Positions 29,800-38,767 of a stretch of DNA of 64,000 nt are shown here, piece after piece. The translations under genes were made by a program, and so were the position numbers. Source of the DNA: Deltaproteobacteria bacterium (GTDB taxonomy: Bacteria; Desulfobacterota; Deferrisomatia; Deferrisomatales; JACRMM01); NCBI GenBank assembly GCA_016214985.1, contig JACRMM010000058.1, positions 171,343 through 235,342 on the forward strand, written 5' to 3'. The number at the start of each line of letters is the position of its first letter. The first letter of the stretch is position 1. The notes below the pieces were generated by a model, which was given only the letters and a program-made list of their open reading frames with translations, did no database searches and had not been told where the DNA came from.

Positions 29800-31200
29800 T
29801 TATCCTTCGACTTCGGGTCCTTGATCCGTGGTCCCGGGCTCCCGGCACAGCGCGTCGGCCACGGCCTCGAGCCCCATGGCGCGGCTCCCCTTCACGAGCA
29901 CCCAGTCCCCGGGTCGCACGTCCTGCGCGACCTCTCGCGCGAGGGCCTCCCGGTCCGGGTACCGGCGCACGCGGGCCTCCGGCAGCCCGGCGGCCACCGC
30001 GGCGTCGCGCGTCCAGGCCGTTGCCTCGCCGAGGAGGTAGAGAGCGTCGACCCCGTGCGTGGCCGCGGCGCGCCCGGCCTGCTCGTGGCCCTCCCTCGTG
30101 AGCGCCCCGAGCTCCTTCATCTCGCCGAGCACCGCGAGTCGACGGGACGGCCCGGCGAGGGACGCCAGGGTCTCGAGGGCGGCCTCGACCGCCCGCGGGT
30201 TGGCGTTGTAACAGTCCACGAGGACGTGGCAGTTTCGTCCAACGGCGCGGATCTCTCCGCGCAGCGGGGCCGGGGCGAGGCCGGCGAGGCCCGCGGCGGC
30301 CTCCTCCCAGGTGACCCCGACGGCCCGGGCGGCCGCCAGGGCGGCCAGCGCGTTCTCGGCGTTGTGGCGGCCGGGCAGGGGCACGCGGAGCTCGTGGCCC
30401 TCCACCCGGAACCGGGAGCCGAGCGCGCCCTGGAGCCGCAGCTCCTCGCCGCACAGGTCGGCCCGCGGATCCCACCCGAAAGTGACGGTGCGGACGCCCT
30501 CGGGCGGAACGAGCCGGAGATCGCCGAAGGGCAGGACCAGGGTGCCTCTGGGCCGGAGCCCGTCGGCGACGGCCATCTTCTCCCGCGCCACCCCGTCGAG
30601 GTCGCCGAGCCATTGGGTGTGGGCCAGGGCCACCGCGGTCACCACGGCCACGTCCGGCTCGCAGATCGCCGTGAGGTGGGCCATCTCCCCGGGCTCGCTG
30701 ATGCCGAGCTCGAGGACCGCAACCTGCTCGTCCCCGGCCGCACCGAGGAGCGTCAGGGGCAGCCCCACCCGGTTGTTCCAGTTTCCGGGCGTCTGGAGGA
30801 CCTTCCGGCCGGCCGCCCGAACCATCGCGGAGGTCATCTCCTTGGTCGTCGTCTTGCCGACGCTCCCGGTGATGGCGACCACGGGCAGCCCGAGCGTGCA
30901 CCGCACGCTGCGGCCAAGGGCACCGAGGGCCACCAGGGTGTCGGGCACCCGCACGGCGGGCAGGTCCAGCGGCGGCGCCTCCCGGTGGACCACGGCCGCG
31001 ACCGCGCCCCGGTCCCGCGCGGCGGCGAGGTGGTCGTGGCCGTCGAAGCGGGGGCCCACGAGGGCCACGAAGAGGCTGCCGGCGGCGAGCGTGCGCGTGT
31101 CGGTGGAGACGGCCGAGAAGACCGTGTCCGGACCGAGCCCCGCTCCTTCGGCCACGGTGCCGCCGGTGGCGGCCACCACGCCGGCCAGGGTGAGCCTCAC
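29800..31200 (-). CDS. murF: UDP-MurNAc-tripeptide--D-alanyl-D-alanine ligase MurF
   Basis: Adds D-Ala-D-Ala to the stem peptide. 466 aa: VVAITGSVGKTTTKEMTSAM, TPGNWNNRVGLPLTLLG, LELGISEPGEMAHLT, LPGRHNAENALAALAAA and VLVDCYNANPRAVEAAL. The GTG at 31200 overlaps the murE stop as GTGA. Confidence 0.96.
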   Translation of the reverse strand: MRLTLAGVVAATGGTVAEGAGLGPDTVFSAVSTDTRTLAAGSLFVALVGPRFDGHDHLAAARDRGAVAAVVHREAPPLDLPAVRVPDTLVALGALGRSVRCTLGLPVVAITGSVGKTTTKEMTSAMVRAAGRKVLQTPGNWNNRVGLPLTLLGAAGDEQVAVLELGISEPGEMAHLTAICEPDVAVVTAVALAHTQWLGDLDGVAREKMAVADGLRPRGTLVLPFGDLRLVPPEGVRTVTFGWDPRADLCGEELRLQGALGSRFRVEGHELRVPLPGRHNAENALAALAAARAVGVTWEEAAAGLAGLAPAPLRGEIRAVGRNCHVLVDCYNANPRAVEAALETLASLAGPSRRLAVLGEMKELGALTREGHEQAGRAAATHGVDALYLLGEATAWTRDAAVAAGLPEARVRRYPDREALAREVAQDVRPGDWVLVKGSRAMGLEAVADALCREPGTTDQGPEVEG

Positions 31201-32747
31201 GCCTCGTCCTCCCCGCCGGCCAGCGCCCGCCGGGCCTCTTCCCGGTCGTCGAAGTGGGCGGCGGAGCGACCGATCGTCTGCGTCGACTCGTGCCCCTTGC
31301 CCGCGAGGACGACCGTGTCCCCGGGCCGCGCCGCTCCGACCGCGGTCCGGATGGCCTCGGAGCGGTCCGACACACGGGCGTACGTAAAGGGCTCCCGCCC
31401 GACGTCCCCGGGCGCTACCCGGCACCAGTCTGCGGGCATCCCGGCCTCGATCTCGTCCAGGATGGCTTCCGTGGGCTCCGAGCGGCTGTTGTCCGCGGTG
31501 AGGACGACGGCGTCGCACCACCGGGCGGCCGCCCGGGCCATGTGGGGGCGCTTGCCCCGGTCGCGGTCGCCCCCGCACCCGAAGAGACAGAGGAGGCGGC
31601 CCCGGGTCAGGGGCGCCACGGCCTCCAGCACCCGGTCCAGGGCGTCGGGGGTGTGGGCGTAGTCCACGTACACCGATACGTCCCGGCGGTTGGGCACGGC
31701 CTCGAGGCGGCCGGGCACCTGCGGCGCGTGGGCCAGCGCCGCGGCCGCAGAGGCCACGTCGAGGTCGAGCGCGGCGGCAGTGGCCAGGGCGGCGGCGGCG
31801 TTTCGGACGTTGAACTCCCCGGCCAGGGGCAGCTCGAGGGGGCATGCGCCGCCCGGGTGGTGCACGGTCCCCTTCATGCCCCAGGCGCCGGCCTCTCGCA
31901 CCTCGACCCGCACATCGCCGCTCTGGAGGCCGAAGGAGACCGCCGGCGCCGGGAGCGACTCGAGGAGTCGCCGGCCCCAGGGATCTTCCCCGTTGACCAC
32001 GGCAGGGGCCCCGTCGCGGTACCGGTCGAAGAGGAGCTGCTTGGCCTCGAAGTAGGCCTCCATCGTCCCGTGGTAGTCGAGGTGGTCCTGGGTGAGATTC
32101 GTGAACACCGCGGCCGAGAACCGGCACCCCTCCACGCGCTTTCGGTGCAGGGCGTGGGAGCTCACCTCCATGACCACCGCCTCGGCGCCGTCGCGAAGCA
32201 TGCGCGCCAGCGCCCGTTGGAGCGTCGGCGCGTCGGGCGTGGTGAGCGGCGCCGGCTCCTCTCCCGAGGGGAAGTCGTAGGACACGGTCCCGAGCCGCCC
32301 GGTCACCGTACCCGCCTGCCGGAGGAGGTGCTGGAGCAGGTAGGCAGCGGTCGTCTTTCCGTTCGTGCCCGTGATCCCCACGAGCTTCAGGCGGCCCGAA
32401 GGGTGCCCCCAGAAGGCCGCGGCCGCCCGACCCAGGGCCTCCTCGCCGTCGGGGACCCGCACGCGCACGAGGCCCGGCGCCGGGCGCTCCTCCTCGAGGA
32501 GGCACGCGACTGCGCCGGCGGCGGCCGCGGCCGGAAGGAAGTCGTGGCCGTCGGCTTTGACGCCCCGCACGGCGGCGAAGAGGTGCCCGGGCCCGAGCGC
32601 GCGGGTATCGCACTCGACGCCCCGGACCTCGGGGTCTCCGGGGTCCAGGGGCACTGCGCCGGGGATCTCTCGCAGCAACTCGGACAGGCGCACGTGCAGT
32701 TCCCGCTCTCGGTCAGGGTACGAAGGTTCGAACGCCCGACCCCTCAC
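31197..32747 (-). CDS. murE: UDP-MurNAc-L-Ala-D-Glu--2,6-diaminopimelate ligase MurE
   Basis: Adds the third stem residue, presumably meso-diaminopimelate. Motifs: VGITGTNGKTTAAYLLQ, FTNLTQDHLDYHGTM, YVDYAHTPDALDRVLEA and FGCGGDRDRGKRPHM. The amino-acid selectivity motif reads DNSRSE where DAP enzymes normally have DNPR; the Arg is kept. GTG at 32747 overlaps the ftsI stop as GTGA, but it has no ribosome-binding site. A GTG at 32693 (498 aa) begins closer to the usual MurE N-terminus (RLSELL), so the start is uncertain. Confidence 0.94.
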   Translation of the reverse strand: MRGRAFEPSYPDRERELHVRLSELLREIPGAVPLDPGDPEVRGVECDTRALGPGHLFAAVRGVKADGHDFLPAAAAAGAVACLLEEERPAPGLVRVRVPDGEEALGRAAAAFWGHPSGRLKLVGITGTNGKTTAAYLLQHLLRQAGTVTGRLGTVSYDFPSGEEPAPLTTPDAPTLQRALARMLRDGAEAVVMEVSSHALHRKRVEGCRFSAAVFTNLTQDHLDYHGTMEAYFEAKQLLFDRYRDGAPAVVNGEDPWGRRLLESLPAPAVSFGLQSGDVRVEVREAGAWGMKGTVHHPGGACPLELPLAGEFNVRNAAAALATAAALDLDVASAAAALAHAPQVPGRLEAVPNRRDVSVYVDYAHTPDALDRVLEAVAPLTRGRLLCLFGCGGDRDRGKRPHMARAAARWCDAVVLTADNSRSEPTEAILDEIEAGMPADWCRVAPGDVGREPFTYARVSDRSEAIRTAVGAARPGDTVVLAGKGHESTQTIGRSAAHFDDREEARRALAGGEDEA

Positions 32748-34720
32748 AAGAGGGGCCGAAACACGATCCGGCAGGTGTTGCCCGCTACGAGAGCCGTGCC
32801 GGGGCCCGGCTCCTGGCTCTCCGCCACTCCCGTGCCGGAGAGCGTGAGCCGCACCGGTACGCCGGTGCCCTGCAGCCGCCGCAGGGCCTCCCGCATCGTC
32901 AGGCCCCGGAGGTCCGGCATGGCGCCGGCGGCGAGCTCTTCGGCGACCGGCGCCACGGCCCAGTCGGCCTCCTGCCCGGCCTGTGCCGGCGGCTTCGCCG
33001 TGGCCACGGCCGCTCCGGGCTCGGGCGGAACCTGAAGGTACGCGAGGATCCGGCGGCCCGCCTCCCGAAATGCGGGGCCGGCGATCGTGCCGCCGTAGAG
33101 CGATCCCTTGCTCGGCTCGTCCACGGCCATGAGGAGCACGAAGCGCGGGGCCTGGGACGGCACGAAGCCGACGAAGCTCGCCACGATCGAGTGGCGCAGA
33201 TAGCCTCGGCCGTTGGGGTCGGGTTTCCAGGCCGTGCCGGTCTTGCCGGCCACCGTGTAGCCGGGAATCGCGGCCTGAGGGGCGGTGCCTCCCTCTCCCT
33301 GGACCACAGCCTCCAACATCCGGGTGAGCTCGCCGGCCGCTTCGGGCCCGATCGAACGGGCCACCGGCTCGGGGGCGACGCGTCGGATCTCGACCCCGTT
33401 CTCGTCCAAGACCGCGGCCACCACGTGAGGCCGCATTCGCTGACCGTGGTTGGCGATGGCGCCCACGGCCGAGGCCACCTGAAGGGCCGTGGCCGACACG
33501 CCCTGGCCGAAGGAGATGGTCTTGGGCGTGATCTTGGCCCAGGTCCGTACCGGGGGAAGGATCCCCCTCGACTCACCCGGCAGGTCCACCCCGCTCGGCT
33601 CCCCGACCCCGTAGCGGCGCAGACCCTCGTAGAAGGCCTCGGGGGAGATCCGCTCGGAGAGCTTGGCCACGCCGATGTTGCTCGAGACCTTGAGGATGTC
33701 CGCCACCGTGAGCCAGCCGTGGGGGGAGTGGTCGTGGATGGTCTTGCGGTGGACCGTCCACGCCCCGTTCTCGCAGAACACCCGATCCATCGGGCGTACG
33801 ATGTGCTGGTCGAGCAGGATGCCGAGGAACAGGGCCTTGAAGGTGCTCCCCGGCTCGTACACGTCGGCCGTGGCGCGGATCTTCCGGGTCTCCATCCGAC
33901 TCGAGGAGATCGCGTTGGGGTTGAAGGCCGGGTTCTCGGCGAGCGCCAGGATCTCGCCGGTGGCGGGGTCCAGTGCGATCCCCCACCCCCCCTTGGACGC
34001 GCTCGACTCCACCGCCCGGGAGAGCTCCTCTTCGACGATGTGCTGGATCGTCTCGTCGATGGTGAGGACCACGCTGCGGCCGCGGCCACGGGTGGGATCC
34101 GGGGCGTCGGTCAGGAGAAACCCGCCCCGCGCGTCCCGCTCCGCCTCCACGTAGAACTCGCGGCCCCTGAGCGCCGTCTCGTACTGGTACTCGAGCCCCC
34201 CCTGGCCCTCGCCCTCCAGGCCGACGAACCCCAGGAGTTGAGCCGCGAGGGTCCGGTTGGGATAGAAGCGGTGGGCCTCCTGGGCGACGCCCACGCCCGG
34301 GAGCTTCAGGGCCCGCAGCGCTTCGTCCTCCGACGGCGAGATCCGGCGCTTCAGCCACGCGAAGCGTCGGCCCCCGCGCTCCAGCTGCCGGCCGGCCGCC
34401 TTGGGATCGAGGCTCAGGACCTCGCTCAGGCGCTCGAGACCCCCGGGCACCTCGAGCAGCTCGGTGGGGTCCACAAACACGCTGCCGCCCGGGATGCTGA
34501 CCGCGAGCTCCCGGAGGTGCCGGTCGTAGATGGTGCCGCGCGCCGACAGGAGCTTGAGGCGCCGCCGGCTCTGATCCTCGGCGCGCGCCCGGAGCTTCGG
34601 CGCGGCGACGATCTGGAGGTGGGCGGCCCTCAGGGCCGAGACGGCGAACAGGGACAGGACCACGATGGCCACTGCCCCGATCCGGTGCGCCCCGGCGGGC
34701 TCCGGTCGGCGCCTACTCAT
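32744..34720 (-). CDS. ftsI: Septal penicillin-binding protein FtsI (PBP3) with C-terminal PASTA domain
   Basis: Class B transpeptidase, 658 aa. One membrane helix (IGAVAIVVLSLFAVSALRAA), dimerisation domain (about 50-220), then the transpeptidase with the catalytic SXXK (EPGSTFKALF), SXN (KVSSNIGVAKL) and KTGT (VAGKTGTAWKP). The last 65 residues form a PASTA domain (AMPDLRGLTMREALRRLQGT), which is usual in this type but absent from E. coli FtsI. The ATG at 34720 overlaps the ftsL stop by 8 bases. Confidence 0.96.
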   Translation of the reverse strand: MSRRRPEPAGAHRIGAVAIVVLSLFAVSALRAAHLQIVAAPKLRARAEDQSRRRLKLLSARGTIYDRHLRELAVSIPGGSVFVDPTELLEVPGGLERLSEVLSLDPKAAGRQLERGGRRFAWLKRRISPSEDEALRALKLPGVGVAQEAHRFYPNRTLAAQLLGFVGLEGEGQGGLEYQYETALRGREFYVEAERDARGGFLLTDAPDPTRGRGRSVVLTIDETIQHIVEEELSRAVESSASKGGWGIALDPATGEILALAENPAFNPNAISSSRMETRKIRATADVYEPGSTFKALFLGILLDQHIVRPMDRVFCENGAWTVHRKTIHDHSPHGWLTVADILKVSSNIGVAKLSERISPEAFYEGLRRYGVGEPSGVDLPGESRGILPPVRTWAKITPKTISFGQGVSATALQVASAVGAIANHGQRMRPHVVAAVLDENGVEIRRVAPEPVARSIGPEAAGELTRMLEAVVQGEGGTAPQAAIPGYTVAGKTGTAWKPDPNGRGYLRHSIVASFVGFVPSQAPRFVLLMAVDEPSKGSLYGGTIAGPAFREAGRRILAYLQVPPEPGAAVATAKPPAQAGQEADWAVAPVAEELAAGAMPDLRGLTMREALRRLQGTGVPVRLTLSGTGVAESQEPGPGTALVAGNTCRIVFRPLL

Positions 34721-35042
34721 CCAGGACGACCACCGAGCCGCGGTCGGGGTAGACGTAGCCGAGCTGAGCGGCCACGGCCTCGACCCTGCGCGGCGCGGAC
34801 AGGGCCGCCGCCTCGACCTGAAGGCGGGCCGCGTCGGCGAGCAGGGATTGGCGCTGCCGGTCGAGCGTGCTGAGCTCGTAGCGCAGGCGGGTGATCTCGA
34901 GCCGAGACGCCGTCAGGAGCAGTGCCGACGTCAAACACAGCACCGCTACCGTGGCGCGGAGGCCGAGCCGGCGCAGGTCGGTTCGTGGCCAGGTCATGGG
35001 GACGGCGGTGGCGAGGGTGCGAGCGGGTCTGTCGGTGATCAT
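34713..35042 (-). CDS. ftsL: Cell division protein FtsL
   Basis: 109-aa bitopic divisome protein. Short cytoplasmic N-terminus, one membrane helix (LRATVAVLCLTSALLLTASR), then a coiled-coil leucine-zipper-like segment (ITRLRYELSTLDRQRQSLLA) and the common end AQLGYVYPDRGSVVVLDE. Identified by layout and by its place between rsmH and ftsI. GGGAGG precedes the ATG at 35042, which overlaps the rsmH stop as ATGA. Confidence 0.88.
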   Translation of the reverse strand: MITDRPARTLATAVPMTWPRTDLRRLGLRATVAVLCLTSALLLTASRLEITRLRYELSTLDRQRQSLLADAARLQVEAAALSAPRRVEAVAAQLGYVYPDRGSVVVLDE

Positions 35043-36010
35043 GGTTGTCCTCCCTGACTGGCAGAAAAGGGAGCGCCGTCGGGCAGGCGCTCGGCGGCGC
35101 GCAGATGCGCGCTCCGCGCCCGAGGGTTCCTCTCGAGCTCTTCCATTCCGGGCTTGACCGCCCGGGGCGTGAGCACCCGGAGCCACCCCGGCTCTCCGCA
35201 GGTACAGAGCGGGATCCTGGGGGGGCACACGCAGTGGGGCTCGGCTGAGCGAAACGCCTGCTTGACCCTCCGGTCTTCCAGGCTGTGGTACGAGATCACC
35301 ACCACCCGGCCGCCCGGGGAGAGCAGCCCGGGGAGAGATACCAGGAGTCCGTCCAGGGCCTCCATCTCCCGGTTCACTGCGATGCGAAGCGCTTGGAACA
35401 CCCGAGTGGCCGGGTGCTTGCCTCCGCGCCGCCCTAGCGCCTTCTCCACGGTCCGGGCGAGGTCGCCGGTCGTCCGCAGGGGCCGGCGCTCCCGAGCCGC
35501 GACGATCGCTCGCGCGACGCGACCGGCCTGGGGTTCCTCCCCGAACTCCCGGAAGATCCGTTTGAGCTCCTCGGCCGTCGCGCCGTTGACCAGTGCCTCG
35601 GCGGAGGACTCCGCGCCCGGTCCCATCCGCATGTCGAGCGGCCCGTCGCGGAGGAAGCTGAAGCCCCGAGCGCCCTCGTCCAGCTGATGGGAGGAGACCC
35701 CCAGGTCCAGCAGGAGCCCGCTTACCGGCCCGAGGCGCCGGCGGCGCAGCACGTGCGGCAGCTCGTCGAAGCTCGCCTGTTCCAGCGTCACGCGGCCGGG
35801 GTGCGCGGCCTCCAGGTCGCGGCACGCGGCCAGGGCCGCCGGGTCCCGGTCCAACCCGAGGAGCACTCCGCCGGCTCCCAGTCGCTCGGCCAGGGCCCGG
35901 GCGTGGCCGCCGCCCCCGAGCGTCCCGTCGACGCACACCCCGTTTGGGTCGGCCGGGAGGAAGCGGAGCACCTCCTCCAGGAGGACCGGGACGTGGTAGG
36001 GGCCCGTCAC
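35039..36010 (-). CDS. rsmH: 16S rRNA (cytosine-1402-N4)-methyltransferase RsmH
   Basis: SAM-dependent methyltransferase of the ribosomal P site, formerly MraW. 323 aa: YHVPVLLEEVLRFL, DGTLGGGGHARALAERL (SAM loop), LGLDRDPAAL, LLLDLGVSSHQLDEGARGFS, and VVISYHSLEDRRVKQAF. GTG start at 36010 overlapping the stop of the STAS gene as GTGA. Confidence 0.97.
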   Translation of the reverse strand: MTGPYHVPVLLEEVLRFLPADPNGVCVDGTLGGGGHARALAERLGAGGVLLGLDRDPAALAACRDLEAAHPGRVTLEQASFDELPHVLRRRRLGPVSGLLLDLGVSSHQLDEGARGFSFLRDGPLDMRMGPGAESSAEALVNGATAEELKRIFREFGEEPQAGRVARAIVAARERRPLRTTGDLARTVEKALGRRGGKHPATRVFQALRIAVNREMEALDGLLVSLPGLLSPGGRVVVISYHSLEDRRVKQAFRSAEPHCVCPPRIPLCTCGEPGWLRVLTPRAVKPGMEELERNPRARSAHLRAAERLPDGAPFSASQGGQP

Positions 36011-36339
36011 GCCACCGCGTCGGCGAGGGCCTGGGCCATGTCGTCGTACTCCCGGACCTCCCCCTCGAGAGCGCCGACCAGGCGCAGGATCAGGCGCACG
36101 TAAGGGGTCGGGCCCACGAACCCCAGGCGCCGCCGGCTGCGGGCCCGGGCGGCGAGGAGCCCCGCGATCCGGTAGTGGAGGTGCGCGGTGAGGCGGAGGT
36201 CCAAGAGGACCCTTCCCCCGGACGACCGCAGCGCCACGCCCAGCGCGGTCTCCACCTCGGCCGCCTCCGCAGCGCCGAGGTCTCCCTCGAGGCGGACCAC
36301 CGGGATGCCGGTGCCGGTTCGCTCGACGACCGCGCTCAC
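36007..36339 (-). CDS. STAS-domain protein (anti-sigma factor antagonist-like) inserted in the dcw cluster
   Basis: A 110-aa single-domain protein. Layout matches STAS: a first strand VVRLEGDLGAAEAAEVETAL, the central RVLLDLRLTAHLHYRIAGLL, and GFVGPTPYVRLILRLVGALE near the end. The Ser/Thr usually phosphorylated in SpoIIAA-type antagonists (DSSG region) is not obvious here (LHYRIAG), so it may be a non-phosphorylated or structural STAS module. It overlaps mraZ upstream and rsmH downstream by GTGA junctions, so it is an integral member of the operon. This is not a usual dcw gene. Confidence 0.7.
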   Translation of the reverse strand: MSAVVERTGTGIPVVRLEGDLGAAEAAEVETALGVALRSSGGRVLLDLRLTAHLHYRIAGLLAARARSRRRLGFVGPTPYVRLILRLVGALEGEVREYDDMAQALADAVA

Positions 36340-36776
36340 AGCCCGAGGGCCCCCATGCCCTGGGCGATCGCGTCGAAGTTGGCCACGGCGCCGTCCATCA
36401 TGGCGGCGTGGCGCTCCTTGCTCCAGATCTCGAAGCACTTTCCCATGCCGGCCAGGACGACATCGCGTTCGAGGCCCGCGAAGGTACGCTGGGTGGGGGG
36501 CACGAGGATGCGGCCTGCCTTGTCGGTGGGGCACTCCTGGGCTGGAGCCAAGAAGACGCGGCGAAACGTCTCGACGGTGGGGTCGAACGTCGGCATCTCG
36601 TGGACCTTTGCCTCCAGCAGGCGCCACTCGTCGATCGGGTAGGCGACCAGGCAGTCTTTCTTCTGGGTTACGATCAGGGGCGCAGAGAAGGTGGTGTCGA
36701 GGGCCTCCCGGAACTTGACCGGGATGCTCAGACGGCCTTTGTCATCGATGGTGTGCTCGAAGCAACCCCGGAACAT
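36336..36776 (-). CDS. mraZ: Transcriptional regulator MraZ
   Basis: First gene of the dcw cluster; an AbrB-fold DNA-binding protein that binds repeats in its own promoter. 146 aa with two SpoVT/AbrB-like halves: FRGCFEHTIDDKGRLSIPVK and CPTDKAGRILVPPTQRTFAG. Normal length for the family. It is preceded by three phased boxes (36797-36820) that fit MraZ binding repeats. Confidence 0.95.
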   Translation of the reverse strand: MFRGCFEHTIDDKGRLSIPVKFREALDTTFSAPLIVTQKKDCLVAYPIDEWRLLEAKVHEMPTFDPTVETFRRVFLAPAQECPTDKAGRILVPPTQRTFAGLERDVVLAGMGKCFEIWSKERHAAMMDGAVANFDAIAQGMGALGL

Positions 36777-36796
36777 CCCGCCCCCTGGGCATCTAG

Positions 36797-36829
36797 CCCA
36801 CCCTATCCCACTTTATCCCATAAAGTGGG
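36797..36829 (-). promoter_or_regulatory. MraZ-binding repeats with overlapping palindrome
   Basis: Read on the minus strand, three TGGG boxes occur at exact 10-base steps (TGGGATAAAG, TGGGATAGGG, TGGGCTAGAT; CCCA at 36797, 36807 and 36817 on the plus strand). This matches the known MraZ repeat layout. The distal copy also takes part in a perfect 10-bp inverted repeat (CCCACTTTAT-CCC-ATAAAGTGGG, 36807-36829). Position between promoter and gene suggests autoregulation. Confidence 0.75.
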
Positions 36830-36833
36830 CGTG

Positions 36834-36862
36834 ACTATACAAATCGCCCCACCTGGTGTCAA
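36834..36862 (-). promoter_or_regulatory. Sigma70 promoter of the mraZ/dcw operon
   Basis: TTGACA (36857-36862), 17-base spacer, TATAGT (36834-36839) on the minus strand: perfect -35, near-perfect -10 and ideal spacing. Transcription would start near 36827, just before the MraZ repeats. Confidence 0.85.
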
Positions 36863-36967
36863 GGGACAAGGGGGAAAAGGTTGGGCAGAGAGGGAGGTTT
36901 CTGCGGCGGAGGGACGCTGCGGCGGTCGAGGGAGGACCCAGGGGCCGAGGACGACGGGAATCCTACG

Positions 36968-38767
36968 TCAGTCCCGTGGGTTGGGTCGGGTCGGTGCGGT
37001 CCTGTCGTCGGAGAGTCGACGGAACTGGAGCTCGTAGAGGTTGCGGTAGAGGCCTCCCTGCGCCAGGAGCTCGGCGTGGGTCCCCTGCTCGACCACCCGG
37101 CCGCGGCTGAGGACCACGATCCGGTGCGCGCGGCGCACCGTGGACAGGCGGTGGGCGACGACCAGACACGTGCGGCCCTGAAAGAGGGTCTCCAGGGCCC
37201 TCTCGATCTCGGCCTCGGTCTGCTGATCCACCTCCGAGGTGGCCTCGTCCAGGACCAGGATCCGAGGATCGCCGGCCAGGGCTCGGGCAAAGGCCACGAG
37301 CTGGCGCTGGCCGGCGCTGAGGAGCACCCCTTCCTCCAGGACCGGCGTATCGTACCCCAGCGGCAGGGCGGAAACGATCGGGCCCAGGCCCACGGCGCGC
37401 GCTGCCGCCTCGGCCGCTTCCCGTTCGACCCAGGGCCGGCCCAGGCGGATGTTCTCGAGCAGCGTGTCGTCGAAGAGGAAGACGTCCTGCGCGACCAGTG
37501 CGATCCGTCCCCGGAGCCGCGCGAGCTCCCACTCGGAGAGGTCGAGCCCGTCGACCCGGATGCGCCCTTCCGCCGGTCGGTAGAGGCCGAGCAGAAGGTG
37601 CACGAGCGTCGTCTTGCCGGCGCCGGTGGGTCCCACGAGCGCGACGATCTCTCCCGGCCGGGCGGCCAGGCTCGCGTGGCGCAAGACCGGCGTCGCGCCG
37701 TCGTAGGAGAACGAGACGTCCTCGAAGGAGACGTCCCCTTCCAGGGGGCGCGCGCGGTTCCCCCCGCCGGACTCCTCGGGCAGGTCCAGGAACTCGGAGA
37801 TCCTCTCCAGCGCTGCGAACGACGCCTGGAGCACGTTGAACTTCTCCGACAGGTCGCGCACCGGCCGGAAGAACTTCTGGACGTACTCGAAGAACGCGAC
37901 CAGGGCGCCGAACGTGAGCCGCCCCGCCCCCACGCCCGTGCCCCCCTGCCACAGCACGAGCGCGAGCGCGACCGCCGAGATCAGCTCGACCAGGGGAAAG
38001 AAGAGCGCGTAGAGGTTGACCGAACGCAGGAACGCGTCGCGGTACTCCACGTTGGCACGGTCGAACTCGGCCTCCGCCCAGGGCTCGGCGGCGTGGAGCC
38101 TTAGGACCTCGATGCCGCGCAGGAACTCTTGAAGCCGGCCCGTGAGCCGGGCCGTCTTCTCCCGCACCAGCCGGAAGGCCGACCGCATGCGACGCCGGAA
38201 GATCTCGGACACGGCGACCAGCGCGGGCAGGACCGCATACGCCGCCAGGGCCAGGAAGGGGTCGAGGCGGAACAGGGCGACCACGATCCCGGTCAGGAGC
38301 ACCAGGTCGCCCAGGAGGGCCAGGAGGCCGGAGGTGAAGAGGTCGGAGAGGGCGGCGACGTCGGAGGTGATCCGGGCCAGGGTGCGGCCCTCGGGGGTCA
38401 CGTCCAGGTAGGCGGTCGGGAGCCTCTGCGCCTTGGCGAACAGGGCCGAGCGCACCGATGCGAGAATTCGCTGGCCCCGCAACCGAACCAGCACGGTCTG
38501 GGCGGACTCGAGCGCTCCGTCCGCCAACTCGGCCGCCAGAAACACGGCGGCGAGGCCCGCCAGGCCGGTGAGGTTGCCGTCGGCAATGGGGCCGTCGATG
38601 GCGAGCTTGAGGACGTAGGGGCCGAGGAGCTTCGCCCCGGCCGAGAGCGTCAGCAAGCCGAGCGCGCCGGCGAAGGCCGCCGCGTGGGGGCGGACGAAGG
38701 GGTGCAGCCGCCGCAAGAGCCGCACGTCGCGCTCGCGGGGGCGACCGTCGCCCGACGCTCCGGTCAC
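36968..38767 (-). CDS. ABC exporter half-transporter with intact Walker B (heterodimer partner B)
   Basis: 599 aa: six-helix exporter membrane domain (about 20-320) and an ATPase domain. Walker A GPTGAGKT, Q-loop ALVAQDVFLFDD, Walker B ILVLDEATSEVD with the catalytic Glu, and H-loop VVAHRLS. The signature is LSAGQ instead of LSGGQ. It pairs with the upstream half-transporter, whose Walker B is degenerate, the complementary arrangement seen in MdlAB/YheIH and LmrCD exporters. GTG start at 38767 overlapping the partner's stop as GTGA. Substrate unknown: lipid, drug or peptide export are all possible. Confidence 0.92.
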   Translation of the reverse strand: MTGASGDGRPRERDVRLLRRLHPFVRPHAAAFAGALGLLTLSAGAKLLGPYVLKLAIDGPIADGNLTGLAGLAAVFLAAELADGALESAQTVLVRLRGQRILASVRSALFAKAQRLPTAYLDVTPEGRTLARITSDVAALSDLFTSGLLALLGDLVLLTGIVVALFRLDPFLALAAYAVLPALVAVSEIFRRRMRSAFRLVREKTARLTGRLQEFLRGIEVLRLHAAEPWAEAEFDRANVEYRDAFLRSVNLYALFFPLVELISAVALALVLWQGGTGVGAGRLTFGALVAFFEYVQKFFRPVRDLSEKFNVLQASFAALERISEFLDLPEESGGGNRARPLEGDVSFEDVSFSYDGATPVLRHASLAARPGEIVALVGPTGAGKTTLVHLLLGLYRPAEGRIRVDGLDLSEWELARLRGRIALVAQDVFLFDDTLLENIRLGRPWVEREAAEAAARAVGLGPIVSALPLGYDTPVLEEGVLLSAGQRQLVAFARALAGDPRILVLDEATSEVDQQTEAEIERALETLFQGRTCLVVAHRLSTVRRAHRIVVLSRGRVVEQGTHAELLAQGGLYRNLYELQFRRLSDDRTAPTRPNPRD

